Assembly: GCA_963693365.1 (NCBI GenBank)
Contig: CAVNZM010000005.1
Span: forward strand, 6,634,001-6,698,000
From: Amoebidium appalachense
Taxonomy: Eukaryota; Ichthyosporea
Reading direction: 5' to 3'
Length of the DNA: 64,000 bases
Shown: piece by piece, positions 22,929-35,076 of the stretch
Layout of the letters: each line of letters opens with the position of its first letter
Numbering within the stretch: the first letter of the stretch is position 1
The notes under the pieces: model-generated
The model's input: only the letters and a program-made list of their open reading frames with translations
The model's database searches: none
What the model was told of the DNA's origin: nothing
Program-made: the position numbers and the translations under genes

Positions 22929-24804
22929 ATGTCTAACCACCTTGGTGACGACAATGCCGGCCCTAGCGGCCTGCATGGGGGGGAAGCTAGAAACGCCGAC
23001 CTCATTTTCCTTGAAGAACTCGGCTATAATGTCCCCCTTTCCTCCCCCGGCGCTTCACCGTGGTACCCTCCTGGAGCAGACATTCCGTTGCTCGACCGTG
23101 TCTACTTCCGTTCACACGACTTGCAACACGACAATCAATACTGCTTCTCTTTTCGTTCAGGGGAAACCGACTACGGACAATCATTTGACCCCGAAGACCT
23201 GCCACCTGAAGACAATCGACATTCATCAGTCAACCTTCTCCACGGGCTGGAAGTCGAGGTCAACGCAAACGCAAGCAGAGGCACCAGACGCCCTGGTACG
23301 CGCCCTAACGGAGTATGCAAATTTGCACAACAAGACGGGCGTGAGCCTGGCAGCTTGGTGCTGGTGCGTTCTTGGGTGTCTCCTTCTGTTCATGCTGCTG
23401 GCATTGTTGGTATCGAAGTTTGCCAGCTGTACAGCGCGCACGGCACTGTACCGTTCGTCGTCGGCACTCACCATGCTCCACCAACAACTACTCGCCCTCG
23501 CGAATGTATTCACTTCCAGGCAAAACTACGCGTGCCTTTCAGGGCAGTCTTCCCACATCACTAAGTCACATGAATTTATCAATCAGTTAGTGACTCTTAG
23601 TCGTGGTGAGCTCGACCTAGTGGTTACTTATTATGGTGACCGGGGCCCTCGAAAATTTCATCCAAGCATGCTCCCCTCGTGGGTTCGTGCCGGACGGAGC
23701 CCCCGTAAGAACTCTGGCCGAGGTGGTAGGGGTGGACGTGGTGGTGGCCGGGGGGGGCATAACAACCCCCCTCCTGCTGCCAACGAAAATGGGGATGGTA
23801 ATGCAGGTGGCGGTGGCCCCCCACCTCCCCCGGACGGTGGTGCTGACGGTGGTGCCGGTGGTGCTAATGGTGCCGGAGGTGCTAACGGTGCTGGTGGTGC
23901 CGGTGGTGGTGGTGGTGATGGTGGTGGCGACGGCGGTGACGGTGGTGATGACGGTGACGGTAACGACGGTAACGGTGACGACCGGGAGGGGAAGGAAAAG
24001 ATTCAACACATCCCCTCAGCAGCCATTCAGTCCCGTCCTATGCTCGAGGCAGATGCCGATATCGACGAATTCTACAAACAACTCCAACATCGTTTAATTT
24101 TCTTTTGTATTATGGAGTTGGTGGGCTTGAATCGCACGTTGATGTTTATTCGCATGTGCATGGGCCCCGGGGACCCCCGAGATGCTGCCGACAACGTCGA
24201 CCTTTCCACGTGCACCGGCATCGACGATTTTTGGGCTAAGTTCCTTGAGAAGTATTTAGACAAGGAACGTAAGGAGGAGCATTTAGACGAGCTGAACAAG
24301 CTTCGTTTTATGCACACTCGGGCCTCGATAAAGACATTCCACAAGAAATTTAATTGCATCGTCTCCAACACGGGTCTCAAGAACATGCCCGAGGTTGTGC
24401 TTCATCATTACCAACGTACCCTCAACGACTACCCGGACCTTTGTTCGGAGGCCTGGGCTGCCACCACCCTCAAGCAAGCCATGGCCCGTGTCATCCGACG
24501 GTATGAGGCTGATGTGGGTGCTCACAATTTAAAATGTAACCGTAATGTGGGTGCTGTAGATGAGATGGGTGGTGGTAGTGGGGGGCATGGTGGTGGTGGT
24601 GGTGGTCACGGGGGTGGCCACGGAGGTAGTGGGGGTAATGTTGGTGGTAAGGGTAAATCTAATGGGGGGGGCAAATGGGCTAAGGACAATAAGAAAGATA
24701 AGAGGGGGCCCAATTGTTGGGCATGCAAGCAGCCGGGGCATCGTTTTAAAGATTGCCCCACCCGAGCTGCCAAGAAGAACAAGGGCAAGCAAAGTGAAAA
24801 ATAG
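22929..24804 (+). pseudogene. Gypsy A gag region
   Basis: Structural protein of the particle. The likely start is the ATG at 22929 (MSNHLGDDNAGPSGLHGG); that frame closes at 23564. A second frame, open from 22879 to 24804, carries the rest: EFINQLVTLSRGELDLVV, an RG/GGN-rich linker, a helical part around DFWAKFLEKYLDKERKEEHL, and a zinc knuckle CWACKQPGHRFKDC before the stop. So gag is spread over two frames with a shift around 23,300-23,560. The upstream part of the second frame encodes an unlikely hydrophobic stretch and is probably not used. Confidence 0.7.
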
Positions 24805-24883
24805 GTAATTGCCGGTGCTAGATGCACGGATACGGCATGTATTGCACATTGTGACCCAGTGGGTCACGAAAAAGTAATTAAAA

Positions 24884-27800
24884 ATGTGCCTATACCAAGT
24901 GCTTCTGCCCCGGCTTCTTCCGATATCCCCCCCTCCGAGCCCCTTTCCCCCGACCCCCGACCCCCCACCCCCCCACACCCATCCCCCCCCCACAAAGAAA
25001 CTTCGAACACTCGATAGAATAAGAAAAGTGTTCGATATAAGTGCCATATGCAATGCAGGAAGACGTATCTATGTTAATGTTACGTTGAGTAATGAAAAAT
25101 ATTTTGCATTGTTTGACACTGGGGCATCATTCACGGTGGTTAGTGAAGCTGTTTTTTCCCGACACATGCAGGAGTTTGCTTTGCAACCCTCGGATGTGAT
25201 TGTTACTTCTGTAAGGAAAAACGATAAAGCTCTAGCTGTGAGTGGTGAAGTGATGCTCCCGTTATGCCTCGGTTCTCAAACATTCATGTGGCCTTGCTTA
25301 GTAATTAAAAATATTAAGCATGACATGATTATTGGGAACGATTTTGCCAACAAACACATTGCCACTACTAATCATCAAGCACACTCACTGACACTGGTGT
25401 CGGGGATGGTGGTGCCGACGTCATCATTGCACACCCCCTACACAATGTGTCCTGTTACCGTCAAGCACGTCGACACCACCGTCAAATCTGGCTTTGGATG
25501 TGTATTACGTGCAACGGTGCAGGTGACTGCTGCTGCTGCTGCTGCTGGCACCCTCGGTATCTTCGAGCCTACTCGTGGTGAATTTCGAGATAAGTTCCCC
25601 CCCACCATCTGTGAAATTAGTGTGGATAAATCAATTGCTGTTGTGTGCGAAAATGGTGTGGGTCCGGATTTGAACGTGTTCGGTACCATCGGTCATTTCG
25701 TTCCTACGAGCCGACATGAGTACATACACGAACTGAGTGTTTTGCAAGCCGAACCCCACCCCAGTCGTACACAAACCGTCGTTGGTGCAATAGCGCAGTG
25801 CATCAGGTGGGCAACGGGGGGTGGAGAAGGTTGCCTACCCAATTCACCTCCGGCCGTGCCACCGGGCCGGGTGCCTACCGATAACATGTGTGGGCACGAA
25901 GGGCATGTGAGTGGGACACGAGGCGGTCCGATACACTCACCGATCGACCAATCAATGTGTGCCGTTGATCATGAAAACCCCCCCCCCCGCGAAAAATTTC
26001 GGAAATTTCGGGTGGGGGTGCACACGATGCCGGCCAGGCTCCCCACGGTTTTGATTGGAATAGGGTGCCTCAGAGTATGCTTCCGGATGTCAAGAAACTA
26101 TTAGAAGCACACTCTCGTTGCTTCATCACTACGGACCCCGACGAATTTCCTCAGATTAAAGGATTCACCATGCACATAGACACGGGAGATAACCCACCGA
26201 TTCGATTAAAACAGTGGAGGTTGGAACAAGTGAAAGAGCAGGCTGCAAAGGAGATCGTGGAGGATATGTGTCGTAGAGGGCAGATGGAACAAGCACACAG
26301 TCAGTATAATTCACCCACCTTCGTAATACGAAAACCAAACGGAAAATACCGTCTGCTGACTGATTTTCGTGCTCTTAACAAGCAAATTCGAAAATCTGCC
26401 TGCCACCCATGCCCAACTTGCAACAACAAATAGAGAAGTTGGCTGGGTATAAGTATTTCTGTAAAGCTGATATGTCGGGTGCCTTTTACCAAATACTGCT
26501 AGACGCTGAGTCACGTGAAAAAACAGGATTTTCTGTGGCTGGTGTGCAGTATCGTTATTGTGTGGCACCACAGGGGCTAAGTACTTCCCCGTCCCAGCTA
26601 GCATCTATCATGACACAGATTTTGGCCCCTCTGGCCGATGACGTGGTGGTATATGCCGATGATTTAGCTGTGGGTGCACACACCGAAAAAGAATTAATAC
26701 AGAAGCTTGACCGACTTTTCACCCGCCTCGGTGAATATGGAGTTAAGCTCGATGGGGCAAAGACATACATTGGGCTCACGGAAATACCGTTTTTGGGTTG
26801 GATTGTAGGTGTGAATGGCATTCGGCCCGACCCGAAAAAGGTTCAGGCAGTGAAAGATTGGCCGGTACCAAACACACTACATCAACGTTAACTCCGGGGT
26901 TTTCTGGGTATTACTTCGTATCTCCGCCGTCACATTTTAAATTATGCAGAGCGAGCCCGGCCCATGAATGCCGAGTGTTACGGAGAAAAACACCGACGGT
27001 TAAAATGGACGGACGAATTAGATCGCTCGTTTAAAGATTTAAAATCGGCGTTATCGGAGGAAGTGCTTGCCCTGCCCGATCTTTCCCCCACGGGGGGTCA
27101 GTTTCTTATTCGTTGTGATGCTAGTCGGTTCTCGGAAGGGGCTTGCCTGTATCAAAAACAAAAAGATGGCAAGTTCCGCACGGTGGCATATGCCTCCCGG
27201 ATGTTTCAACCTACCGAACGTAGGTGGAGCAACATCGAACGAGAAACGCATGCAATCTATTGGGCCCTGAAAGAGTTTAGGGTGTACGTGTATGGTCGAG
27301 TGAATACTATTGTGGAAAGTGACCATAAGCCCTGTCTTTCTCTTAAAGGTGTCAAACGGATAGCAAACGAACGGATGCAACGGTGGGCTTTGGAAATGCA
27401 GGAGTATGATTTCGATCTATACTACCGTCCTGGCCCTACCATGCACGATGCTGATGGGTTAAGCCGTATAGGATATATTCTGCATGAGAACGAAAACATA
27501 CCACTGGAAAAGTGGGATGTGAAAAAGGAATTACAAGAGGTTCTCACAGCAGATTTATCCGAGCTTAGCTCGAAACCAGCCGAAGTGTTTGTTGATTGGG
27601 GTGATGCACTCGAATTCACACACATTTTCGATCCAGACCGCTTGAAATGTGCACAAATTTCTGCACTCAGTCAAGCCGGCCTGCCCTCCCTTTCTGTACT
27701 CGGTGGTGCCGGCTATCAGAAGGAAGCAATTATGATGGCACAGGGGGGGGACAAAATGTGTAAGGATATAATCACGTGGCTCCGGTGGCTTGCCTCCCTC

Positions 27801-29315
27801 GATGCCGAGGCCAAACGGGAATGGCAGGCAGGGGGGGAACGAGCTGCACACGGTCTTAATCTTGAGTATTTCGGATACAAAAAGGTTAAGAAAATAGCAC
27901 AAATGTGTGTGATAGAGGATGACGTGCTTTATCATGTGGCTAAGGATGGTCGTCGTTGCCTATATGTGCCCGAAATCCTTCGTGCTGATTTATTAAGAAG
28001 TGTGCACGACGGGGGGGGTCATACTGGCATTGAACGAACTTACGAAATATTATACAATTACTATTGGCCACGCATGCACAAAGATATCACTGCTTATGTG
28101 AATGCCTGCACACAGTGCCAAGGCCGTAACGATAACCCACACTTGAGAAGTAGGCCATTTGAACAGAGATACGAAAATTTAAAAATGTTCTCTCGTGTTT
28201 CTGTTGACCTTATGGGTCCGTTCACAGAAACGAAAAATGGTAATACTTTCATTTGTGTGTTTATGGATATGGCAACGAAGTATTTAATCACTGTGCCCAT
28301 CCAATTTAATCATGCCGTTAATGTTGCACATGCACTCATGAATGTAATTTGCTATATACACGGCCCCCCTCGTACACTCTTGAGTGATCAAGGATCAGAA
28401 TTTCTCAATGAGCTAATTGTTGAGATTTGCCGTATAGCAAATATTGCACAAGTGAGCACCTCTGCATATCACCCACAAAGCAACGGTTCCAATGAACGGT
28501 CTCATAGATTTATTAATAATGCACTCTCAAAGTACGTTAATTATGAGCACACTAATTGGGACACTCTGTTGCCGGTGGTTACACATGCATACAACACAAC
28601 AACACACAAAATTTTGCAATGTACACCGTATTATCTTGTGTACGGGCAAGAAGCAACACAATTCCCTGACGTTGCCCTTCTTAACAGTAACCACCCGGCA
28701 CTCAAGGACCCAGAGTGGAAGGCATACCGGCGAGAGTTACTAGCCCGTCTGCCTCTGCTCCGTGCTGTGGTCCAGCAACGTGCCGTACGAGAGCCCCCAG
28801 GCCCCTCGGTGGCTCGTGAACTTAAGAAAGGTGCACGGATTCGTGTTCGGAATCAAGCCAAAAATATCGGTGCCTGGGATGTACGGTGGATTACGGGTTA
28901 CGAAATCGTCAAAAGGGTCGGCCCGGTCACGTACGAGATCCGAAGCTTAGCAACTATGAAAAAATCTAAGTGGCACGTGGACGATATTCAGCTTGAATTG
29001 AGTGAGCAAAATAGAATTCGGCCTCAAGATCTCTCTCACCTCCCGGACACGGATGAAAGTCACAATTTCAACAAGGTTCTGCCGGACGAGTGGGTGGTGG
29101 AAAAGGTGCTTGACGTAAGAATTCAGAAACGGCGCAAGCAATCCACCCCCTACAAGTGGTACCAGATCAAGTGGGCAGGCAAAGATGAATCATTCACCTC
29201 TTGGGAGTGTGAGAAAGACTTAGCCTGCCCGGACAAGATCCGAGAGTTCCACCAACGCAGAGGTGACCTTGCATCGTTCCACGGATACATTGACTCATTG
29301 TGTGGAGCATGGTGA
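24884..29315 (+). pseudogene. Gypsy A pol: protease, RT, RNase H, integrase, chromodomain
   Basis: Protease: FALFDTGASFTVVSEAVF near 25108. Frame changes near 26,065-26,104 and near 26,400 split the reverse transcriptase. RT core: KADMSGAFYQILLD and VVVYADDLAVGAH. A 6-bp difference from element B adds TAA at 26889-26891. RNase H: FLIRCDASRFSEG and TVAYASRMFQPTERRWSNIE. Integrase: an HHCC finger ending ACTQC, then VSVDLMGPF, TLLSDQGSEF and HPQSNGSNE as the D, D, E blocks. C-terminal chromodomain: WVVEKVLDVR, YKWYQIKWAG, SFTSWECE. Chromodomains tether integration to modified histones in this lineage. At least three lesions make it non-functional. Confidence 0.88.
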
Positions 29316-29316
29316 C

Positions 29317-29336
29317 GTATGTCGAGGACGACATAC
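29317..29336 (+). promoter_or_regulatory. Perfect hairpin between pol stop and right LTR (A)
   Basis: GTATGTCG, loop AGGA, CGACATAC: an 8-bp perfect stem starting just after the pol stop and followed by TTCTTTTT and the purine tract GGTGGGG. The same hairpin is at 38075-38094 in element B. Confidence 0.6.
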
Positions 29337-29355
29337 TTCTTTTTACGGTGGGGCG

Positions 29356-29733
29356 TGTGGTATATTATACCGGATATCTAGTATGGATGTACACAGGTTG
29401 AGATATACGCGCACGTGTACATGTATATATACCACTGTGTTTGATCTTAGGTAGGCCAGTATGCATGTCCCCCCCAGTCTTGTGCGCATGAGCATGAAGT
29501 TAAACATATGTGCACGTGCAGCTTGCAGGATTATTCATGGGAAAACAGATATAATAGTCACATGGGACAGACACGTAGTAGAGGAACCATGAGCGTTAAG
29601 TTATAGTTTTATCATGGGAAAATATGCAAGTAGCCGTGAGGTATGACTGTGGAATGCATAGATAGTCAAGTACTGTCACCCGATTGGCTCACTAAGTTTA
29701 TTGGAACCGTGATAGCCATGGGACAGAACCGTG
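29356..29733 (+). repeat. Gypsy A right LTR, truncated
   Basis: First 378 bp of the LTR, ending after GGGACAGAACCGTG where the unknown minus-strand ORF resumes. The missing 232 bp include the promoter. Within the shared part I count about three differences from the left LTR. Confidence 0.9.
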
Positions 29734-30349
29734 CACGCTGCACCAGGTTGAGCTCGGCCTCTTTCTTTCTTGCCTCCGCAAGGGCCCTGGACCATCTTGA
29801 CGAGAGCTGGGGGTAATAGTCGCGCTCCATATTGGCCCGCACGACCTGGGCAAACGCACCACCCTCAGTAGCCCTGATGTGCTGGTAAGTCACACGGTCG
29901 CCTACCAGGTTGAGGATGTCGCCCACCATGCTCCATGTCAGGTCGAGACGCCGCCGCAGGTGGGTAGCTTAGTCTTCATCGGGCAGCCGCGGCATAGCAG
30001 CCACGGCGTTGTAGAGATGCAGGAGGGCGTTGCCCAAGCCCCCAGCAAACTCCACTTCTTCACGGACCGCCTGGCTGAGTTCACTGCGCTCAAACCCTAG
30101 GTGCTCAACAGGAATCGGACCGGGCCCGTTGCTGAGGGAGTCCTCCACCACGAACCGGGCAAAGCCGCCGAAGGCAGGGTGCATGGTTACCAAAGCTTGG
30201 CGTTGCACCGGCACCAACGGCAGTTCGGAGAAGCCCCAGTTGCGCCCAAGTCGCTCACGGCGGGCCTCGTTACTCTCGACAGCATCGCCAGAAATGAGGC
30301 GGCGGAGCTCCGCAAGATAAGCTGAGTAGTTGGCGTCCATTCTAGTCAC
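29734..30349 (-). pseudogene. Unknown minus-strand ORF, N-terminal part
   Basis: Starts at ATG 30349 or 30340 (MDANYSAYLAELRRLISG) and reads NWGFSELPLVPVQRQALV and EEVEFAGGLGNALLHLYNAV to TAA at 29969-29971. The same frame then continues open (LDLTWSMVGDILNLVGDRV, DYYPQLSSRWSRALAEARKK) to the truncated Gypsy LTR. It is intronless with a TATA-like box 150 bp upstream in the 164-bp repeat. No family recognised. It is probably continued at 16541-16198. Confidence 0.5.
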
Positions 30350-30445
30350 TACTAGAGTGGCGGGAGCAACGACGTACAGGACGGAAAGTTAAAAGTATAC
30401 AGGCGCACTGCCACAAGATTGCTACCTAATCACCAACCGTCACTG

Positions 30446-30611
30446 CTAGAGAGAGCAGCGACGGGGGACAAAAAGTGAGGGTGATTTAACCATCACCCGC
30501 TTTTTATAGTACCCTAAAAAGCTGCTACTGTGCCTATTGGGTGATCACTTCGATCTCCCAATATGGCACTACTAAGTTTAGAAAATCTGGATTTCCCAAA
30601 TCAACGATTTA
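30446..30611 (-). repeat. 164-bp direct repeat, right copy (promoter side)
   Basis: Copy of 15968-16134. On the minus strand ACTATAAAAA (30510-30501) lies about 150 bp upstream of the unknown ORF, so this copy may act as its promoter. Confidence 0.7.
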
Positions 30612-31436
30612 AGATTGGTCCAGATCGAATCCGGTCCAATCAGATTAGCCATATAAGGATATTTTTAAAAAGAAAACCGTTTTTCCGAAAGGGAGCCCTA
30701 CGTCTTTCGACCCACAAGGGATCCGATTCCGGCCCTGACCAATCTCAGCTTGAAGCGCCATCAGCTCGCACTCAGATCAGTTGCCGCCAATAATTTATGT
30801 TCACGAAGCTTCAAAAAATGATCCGACCATAATTCCATGAGGTGCACACGTTTTTTTTTCTTTCACACGTTTTTTTTCTTTCACACGTTTTTTCTTTCAC
30901 TCACGTTTTTTTCTTTCTTTACTTTCTCTACTTATTTTTTTTTTATTTTTTTTTTATTTTTTATTTTTTATTTTATCCCGTTTCACTCCCGGCGAGGCAC
31001 TGCCTCAGGGGAGCTTACCGTCTTCCGCCTAGACACAGATCGTACTGTATAGCACACTCATAAGTCAGGATTCTAATTGACCCCAACTGGCACTATTTTT
31101 AGTTACGCCTTATCCCACGGTTCTAGCCGCAGCAACGCTAGTGGGGAAATGAGCACAGCTCACTTTAACAACACCAGCCGGGAGCGACCCGGGACACATA
31201 CACAAACATAAAGACTTGAAAGGGAAGACCCCATGCCCAGGACGCTGACCCGAACCGTGGCCGGTGACTCGGATTGGTCTCCCACTTGAACGTTGGGCCG
31301 GGATGCCCAAGCGGCGCGCCGTCGACGTCAGAGGGCCGGTGCTGTTCATGACGTCATGTCTTACGGCCGGGTGATAACAAATTGGTGGTGCTGCTTTGAC
31401 GTGGTCTGGGGTGATGGCTTCTAGGGGGCGGCCAGA
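30612..31436. other. Region upstream of the LINE
   Basis: CCAAT/TATA-like motifs near 30620-30660 (GGTCCAATCAGATTAGCCAT, then ATAAGGATATTTT), a T-rich stretch with repeated TTCTTTCACACG (30850-30975), then GC-richer unique DNA. No gene recognised. Confidence 0.4.
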
Positions 31437-31540
31437 CCGGTGGACCGTCGAGGCAGAAAAAAATCGGAAGTAACCAGGATCGATCCTGCGACTTTGAGCT
31501 TGACACGCAGAGATCTTACCATTGCACCAACCCGCCCCCC
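31437..31540 (-). repeat. tRNA-derived SINE-like sequence
   Basis: On the minus strand GGTTGGTGCAATGGTAAGAT resembles an A box with D-arm, and GGATCGATCC about 35 nt on resembles a B box. The T loop is too short for a working tRNA, so a SINE head or relic is likely. Confidence 0.4.
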
Positions 31541-31545
31541 TACTT

Positions 31546-31600
31546 TCTCTACTTAGGCATCCACCTTTACTTAGGCATCCACCTCTACTTAGGCCCCTAG
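31546..31600. repeat. 18-bp tandem repeat
   Basis: About 2.6 copies of CTACTTAGGCATCCACCT just upstream of LINE ORF1. Confidence 0.7.
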
Positions 31601-31621
31601 AGGGGCAGCTAGAACCCACCC

Positions 31622-32417
31622 ATGGCTTCTCAGGACGTATCCTTGTCCCCGGACCCTCCTGGGACACCGCCTGGGAGCCGCAAACGTGATACACGGGAGG
31701 GAGAATCCCCAGATAAGAGGGTAACTAAACAGAGCCGGGCGGAACAGGTTCCCTTTCCCGAGGTTAAAGCGCCACTGGCCGTGCCGCCAGCAAGTAGTTT
31801 TATTAAGAAAGAACAACTGCACTTGATACCCGAGAAGGCTAGGAAATCCGTGCTCAAACTTATGGCGCATCATGAGCAGCTCCGCACCCAAGTCTCCGAC
31901 TTAACAACCCAAGTAGCTGAGTATAAAGCCAAACAGGACCACACAGACATCCTTGTTCAGCAAATGGAGACGCGCTTACGGCAGCTGGAAGCTGACCGGG
32001 CAACCCCCACCGGCCCTGCCCACGCGGGCCCGGCCCCTGCAGCACAGGCAGCCCCCGATGGGTTACCCACCCCCCCGAGGTCTCCCAAGTTCATACCCAC
32101 AACGAACCCTAAGGTGTGTAGTACCGCACTACTGTGGACGCCAAGACCGTGTACGTGTCCGAGAAAGTCAAAACATATGCCGAGTCAGTGGCCCAGACCT
32201 TTGGCAGCCCTTGCCGCAGCGTCGGCACTGCACCCAACCCGCCGCCCTCGGGTGGCGTCTGCCCCTGCCCCTGAGGGTACCGACGAGTCCGAGTTGACCA
32301 CTGCAGCCTTCACCATCATGATGGTGCCGGCCAACATCAGCATCATGCGTGACCGTCTTTACACCCTCGGTGTCCTCAACCGAATGATTCCCGACATGCT
32401 CTTCATTGGCCGTCGCT
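31622..32417 (+). pseudogene. LINE-1 ORF1, N-terminal block
   Basis: ATG at 31622. A Pro/Arg-rich start (SPDPPGTPPGSRKRD) is followed by a heptad coiled coil (HEQLRTQVSDLTTQVAEYKA, then VQQMETRLRQLEAD). From about 32100 the best coding signal moves to another frame (TVDAKTVYVSEKVKTYAESV) and returns near 32265, so two compensating frameshifts are likely. It ends at the TCGCT duplication of Gypsy B and resumes at 38729. Such ORF1 proteins bind RNA and trimerise through the coiled coil. Confidence 0.7.
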
Positions 32418-33027
32418 TGTGGTATATTATACCGGATATCTAGTATGGATGTACACAGGTTGAGATATACGCGCACGTGTACATGTATATATACCACTGT
32501 GTTTGATCTTAGGTAGGCCAGTATGCATGTCCCCCCAAGTCTTGTGCGCATGAGCATGAAGTTAAACATATGTGCACGTGCAGCTTGCAGGATTATTCAT
32601 GGGAAAACAGATATAATAGTCACATGGGACCGACACGTAGTAGAGGAACCATGAGCGTTAAGTTATAGTTTTATCATGGGAAAATATGCAAGTAGCCGTG
32701 AGGTATGACTGTGGAATGCATCGATAGTCAAGTACTGTCACCCGATTGGCTCACTAAGTTTATTGGAACCGTGATAGCCATGGGACAGAACCGTGAACCG
32801 TATGTGATTGGCTCTCGTAGCCAAAAAGCACATACCGATGCGCATGTCTGAGCCGCTGTGCGAGCTCCGATATAAGGGCATGTCGGGGGCTTCAGAGCTC
32901 ACTCAGTGTGCTCGGCTTACTAGGTGTAAGTAGGACTAGCGCGTAACTAAGCAAAGCGTGGTCTAGTCAACCCCGTTCATTTATAAACATATTGTTTGTC
33001 ACAGACACACGATCATATTATACAACA
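32418..33027 (+). repeat. Gypsy B left LTR
   Basis: TGTGGTATATT...ATTATACAACA, 610 bp. TATA box CCGATATAAGGG near 32868. Downstream comes GCTGAGCTACACC rather than a TGG-type primer-binding site. Confidence 0.93.
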
Positions 33028-33118
33028 GCTGAGCTACACCCCCTGCAGCTCTAGTTCTTGCGCTGCAAGTGTGCTCGTATCAAGCAAGTACTATGTTTTT
33101 AGTTGTTTGGGTCCTAAC

Positions 33119-34997
33119 ATGTCTAACCACCTTGGTGACGACAATGCCGGCCCTAGCGGCCTGCATGGGGGGGAAGCTAGAAACGCCGACCTCATTTTCC
33201 TTGAAGAACTCGGCTGTAATGTCCCCCTTTCCCCCCCCGGCGCTTCACCGTGGTACCCTCCTGGAGCAGACATTCCGTTGCTCGACCGTGTCTTAGACTA
33301 CTTCCGTTCACACGACTTGCAACACGACAATCAATACTGCTTCTCTTTTCGTTCAGGGGAAACCGACTACGGACAATCATTTGACCCCGAAGACCTGCCA
33401 CCTGAAGACAATCGACATTCATCAGTCGACCTTCTCCACGGGCTGGAAGTCGAGGTCAACGCAAACGCAAGCAGAGGCACCAGACGCCCTGGTACGCGCC
33501 CTAACGGAGTATGCAAATTTGCACAACAAGACGGGCGTGAGCCTGGCAGCTTGGTGCTGGTGCGTTCTTGGGTGTCTCCTTCTGTTCATGCTGCTGGCAT
33601 TGTTGGCATCGAAGTTTGCCAGCTGTACAGCGCGAACGGCACTGTACCGTTCGTCGTCGGCACTCACCATGCTCCACCAACAACTACTCGCCCTCGTGAA
33701 TGTATTCACTTCCAGGCAAAACTACGCGTGCCTTTCAGGGCAGTCTTCCCACATCACTAAGTCACATGAATTTATCAATCAGTTAGTGACTCTTAGTCGT
33801 GGTGAGCTCGACCTAGTGGTTACTTATTATGGTAACCGGGGCCCTCGAAAATTTCATCCAAGCATGCTCCCCTCGTGGGTTCGTGCCGGACGGGGCCCCC
33901 GTAAGAACTCTGGCCGAGGTGGTAGGGTTGACGTGGTGGTGGCCGGGGGGGGCATAACAACCCCCCTCCTGCTGCCAACGAAAATGGGGATGGTAATGCA
34001 GGTGGCGGTGGCCCCCCACCTCCCCCGGACGGTGGTGCTGACGGTGGTGCCGGTGGTGCTAATGGTGCCGGAGGTGCTAACGGTGCTCAGGCTGGTGGTG
34101 GTGGTGGTGATGGTGGTGGCGACGGCGGTGACGGTGGTGATGACGGTGACGGTAACGACGGCAACGGTGACGACCGGGAGGGGAAGGAAAAGATTCAACA
34201 CATCCCCTCAGCAGCAATTCAGTCCCGTCCTATGCTCGAGGCAGATGCCGATATCGACGAATTCTACAAACAACTCCAACATCATTTAATATTCTTTTGT
34301 ATTATGGAGTTGGTGGGCTTGAATCGCACGTTGATGTTTATTCGTATGTGCATGGGCCCCGGGGACCCCCGAGATGCTGCCAACAACGTCGACCTTTCCA
34401 CGTGCACCGGCATCGACGATTTTTGGGCTAAGTTCCTTGAGAAGTATTTAGACAAGGAACGTAAGGAGGAGCATTTAGACGAGCTGAACAAGCTTCGTTT
34501 TATGCACACTCGGGCCTCGATAAAGACATTCCACAAGAAATTTAATTGCATCGTCTCCAACACGGGTCTCAAGAACATGCCCGATGTGTTGCTTCATCAT
34601 TACCAACGTACCCTCAACGACTACCCGGACCTTTGTTCGGAGGCCCGGGCTGCAACCACCCTCAAACAAGCCATGGCCCGTGTCATCCGACGGTATGAGG
34701 CTGATGTGGGTGCTCACAATTTAAAATGTAACCGTAATGTGGGTGCTGTAGATGAGATGGGTGGTGGTAGTGGGGGGCATGGTGGTGGTGGTGGTGGTCA
34801 CGGGAGTGGCCACGGGGGTAGTGGGGGTAATGTTGGTGGTAAGGGTAAATCTAATGGGGGGGGGAAAATGGGCTAAGGACAATAAGAAAGATAAGAGGGG
34901 GCCCAATTGTTGGGCATGCAAGCAGCCGGGGCATCGTTTTAAAGATTGCCCCACCCGAGCTGCCAAGAAGAACAAGGGCAAGCAAAGTGATAAATAG
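33119..34997 (+). pseudogene. Gypsy B gag region
   Basis: Same two-frame layout as in A. It keeps 6 bp (TTAGAC) absent from A, giving RVLDYFRSHD, which supports the MSNHL frame as the real N-terminus. An extra G in a G run near 34860 shifts the frame just before the zinc knuckle CWACKQPGHRFKDC, and the end is reached in another frame at 34997. Confidence 0.7.
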
Positions 34998-35076
34998 GTA
35001 ATTGCCGGTGCTGGATGCACGGATACGGCATGTATTGCACATTGTGACCCAGTGGGTCACGAAAAAGTAATTAAAA

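Larger units (their letters stand above)
16542..29733 (+). mobile_element. Gypsy (chromovirus) element A, interrupted
   Basis: LTR retrotransposon of the Metaviridae/Ty3-Gypsy group in + orientation. Without the nested DIRS-type element it is about 7.5 kb. The left LTR reassembles to 610 bp; the right LTR is cut after 378 bp. Internal order is gag, protease (DTGA), reverse transcriptase (YADD), RNase H, integrase and C-terminal chromodomain, which places it among the chromoviruses. The left flank and the sequence after the truncated right LTR are parts of one minus-strand ORF. The far end and target duplication were lost with the LTR end. Frame breaks in pol make it inactive. Confidence 0.9.

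Noticed and set aside
22879-23300. N-terminal part of the 641-aa Gypsy frame as the true gag start
   Set aside because: Copy B has a stop in this frame (TTAGAC segment) and the encoded hydrophobic stretch is unlike gag; the MSNHL frame fits better.
23617-24009. Thr/Val-rich antisense ORFs in Gypsy gag
   Set aside because: They are shadows of the GGN-repeat glycine-rich linker on the other strand.
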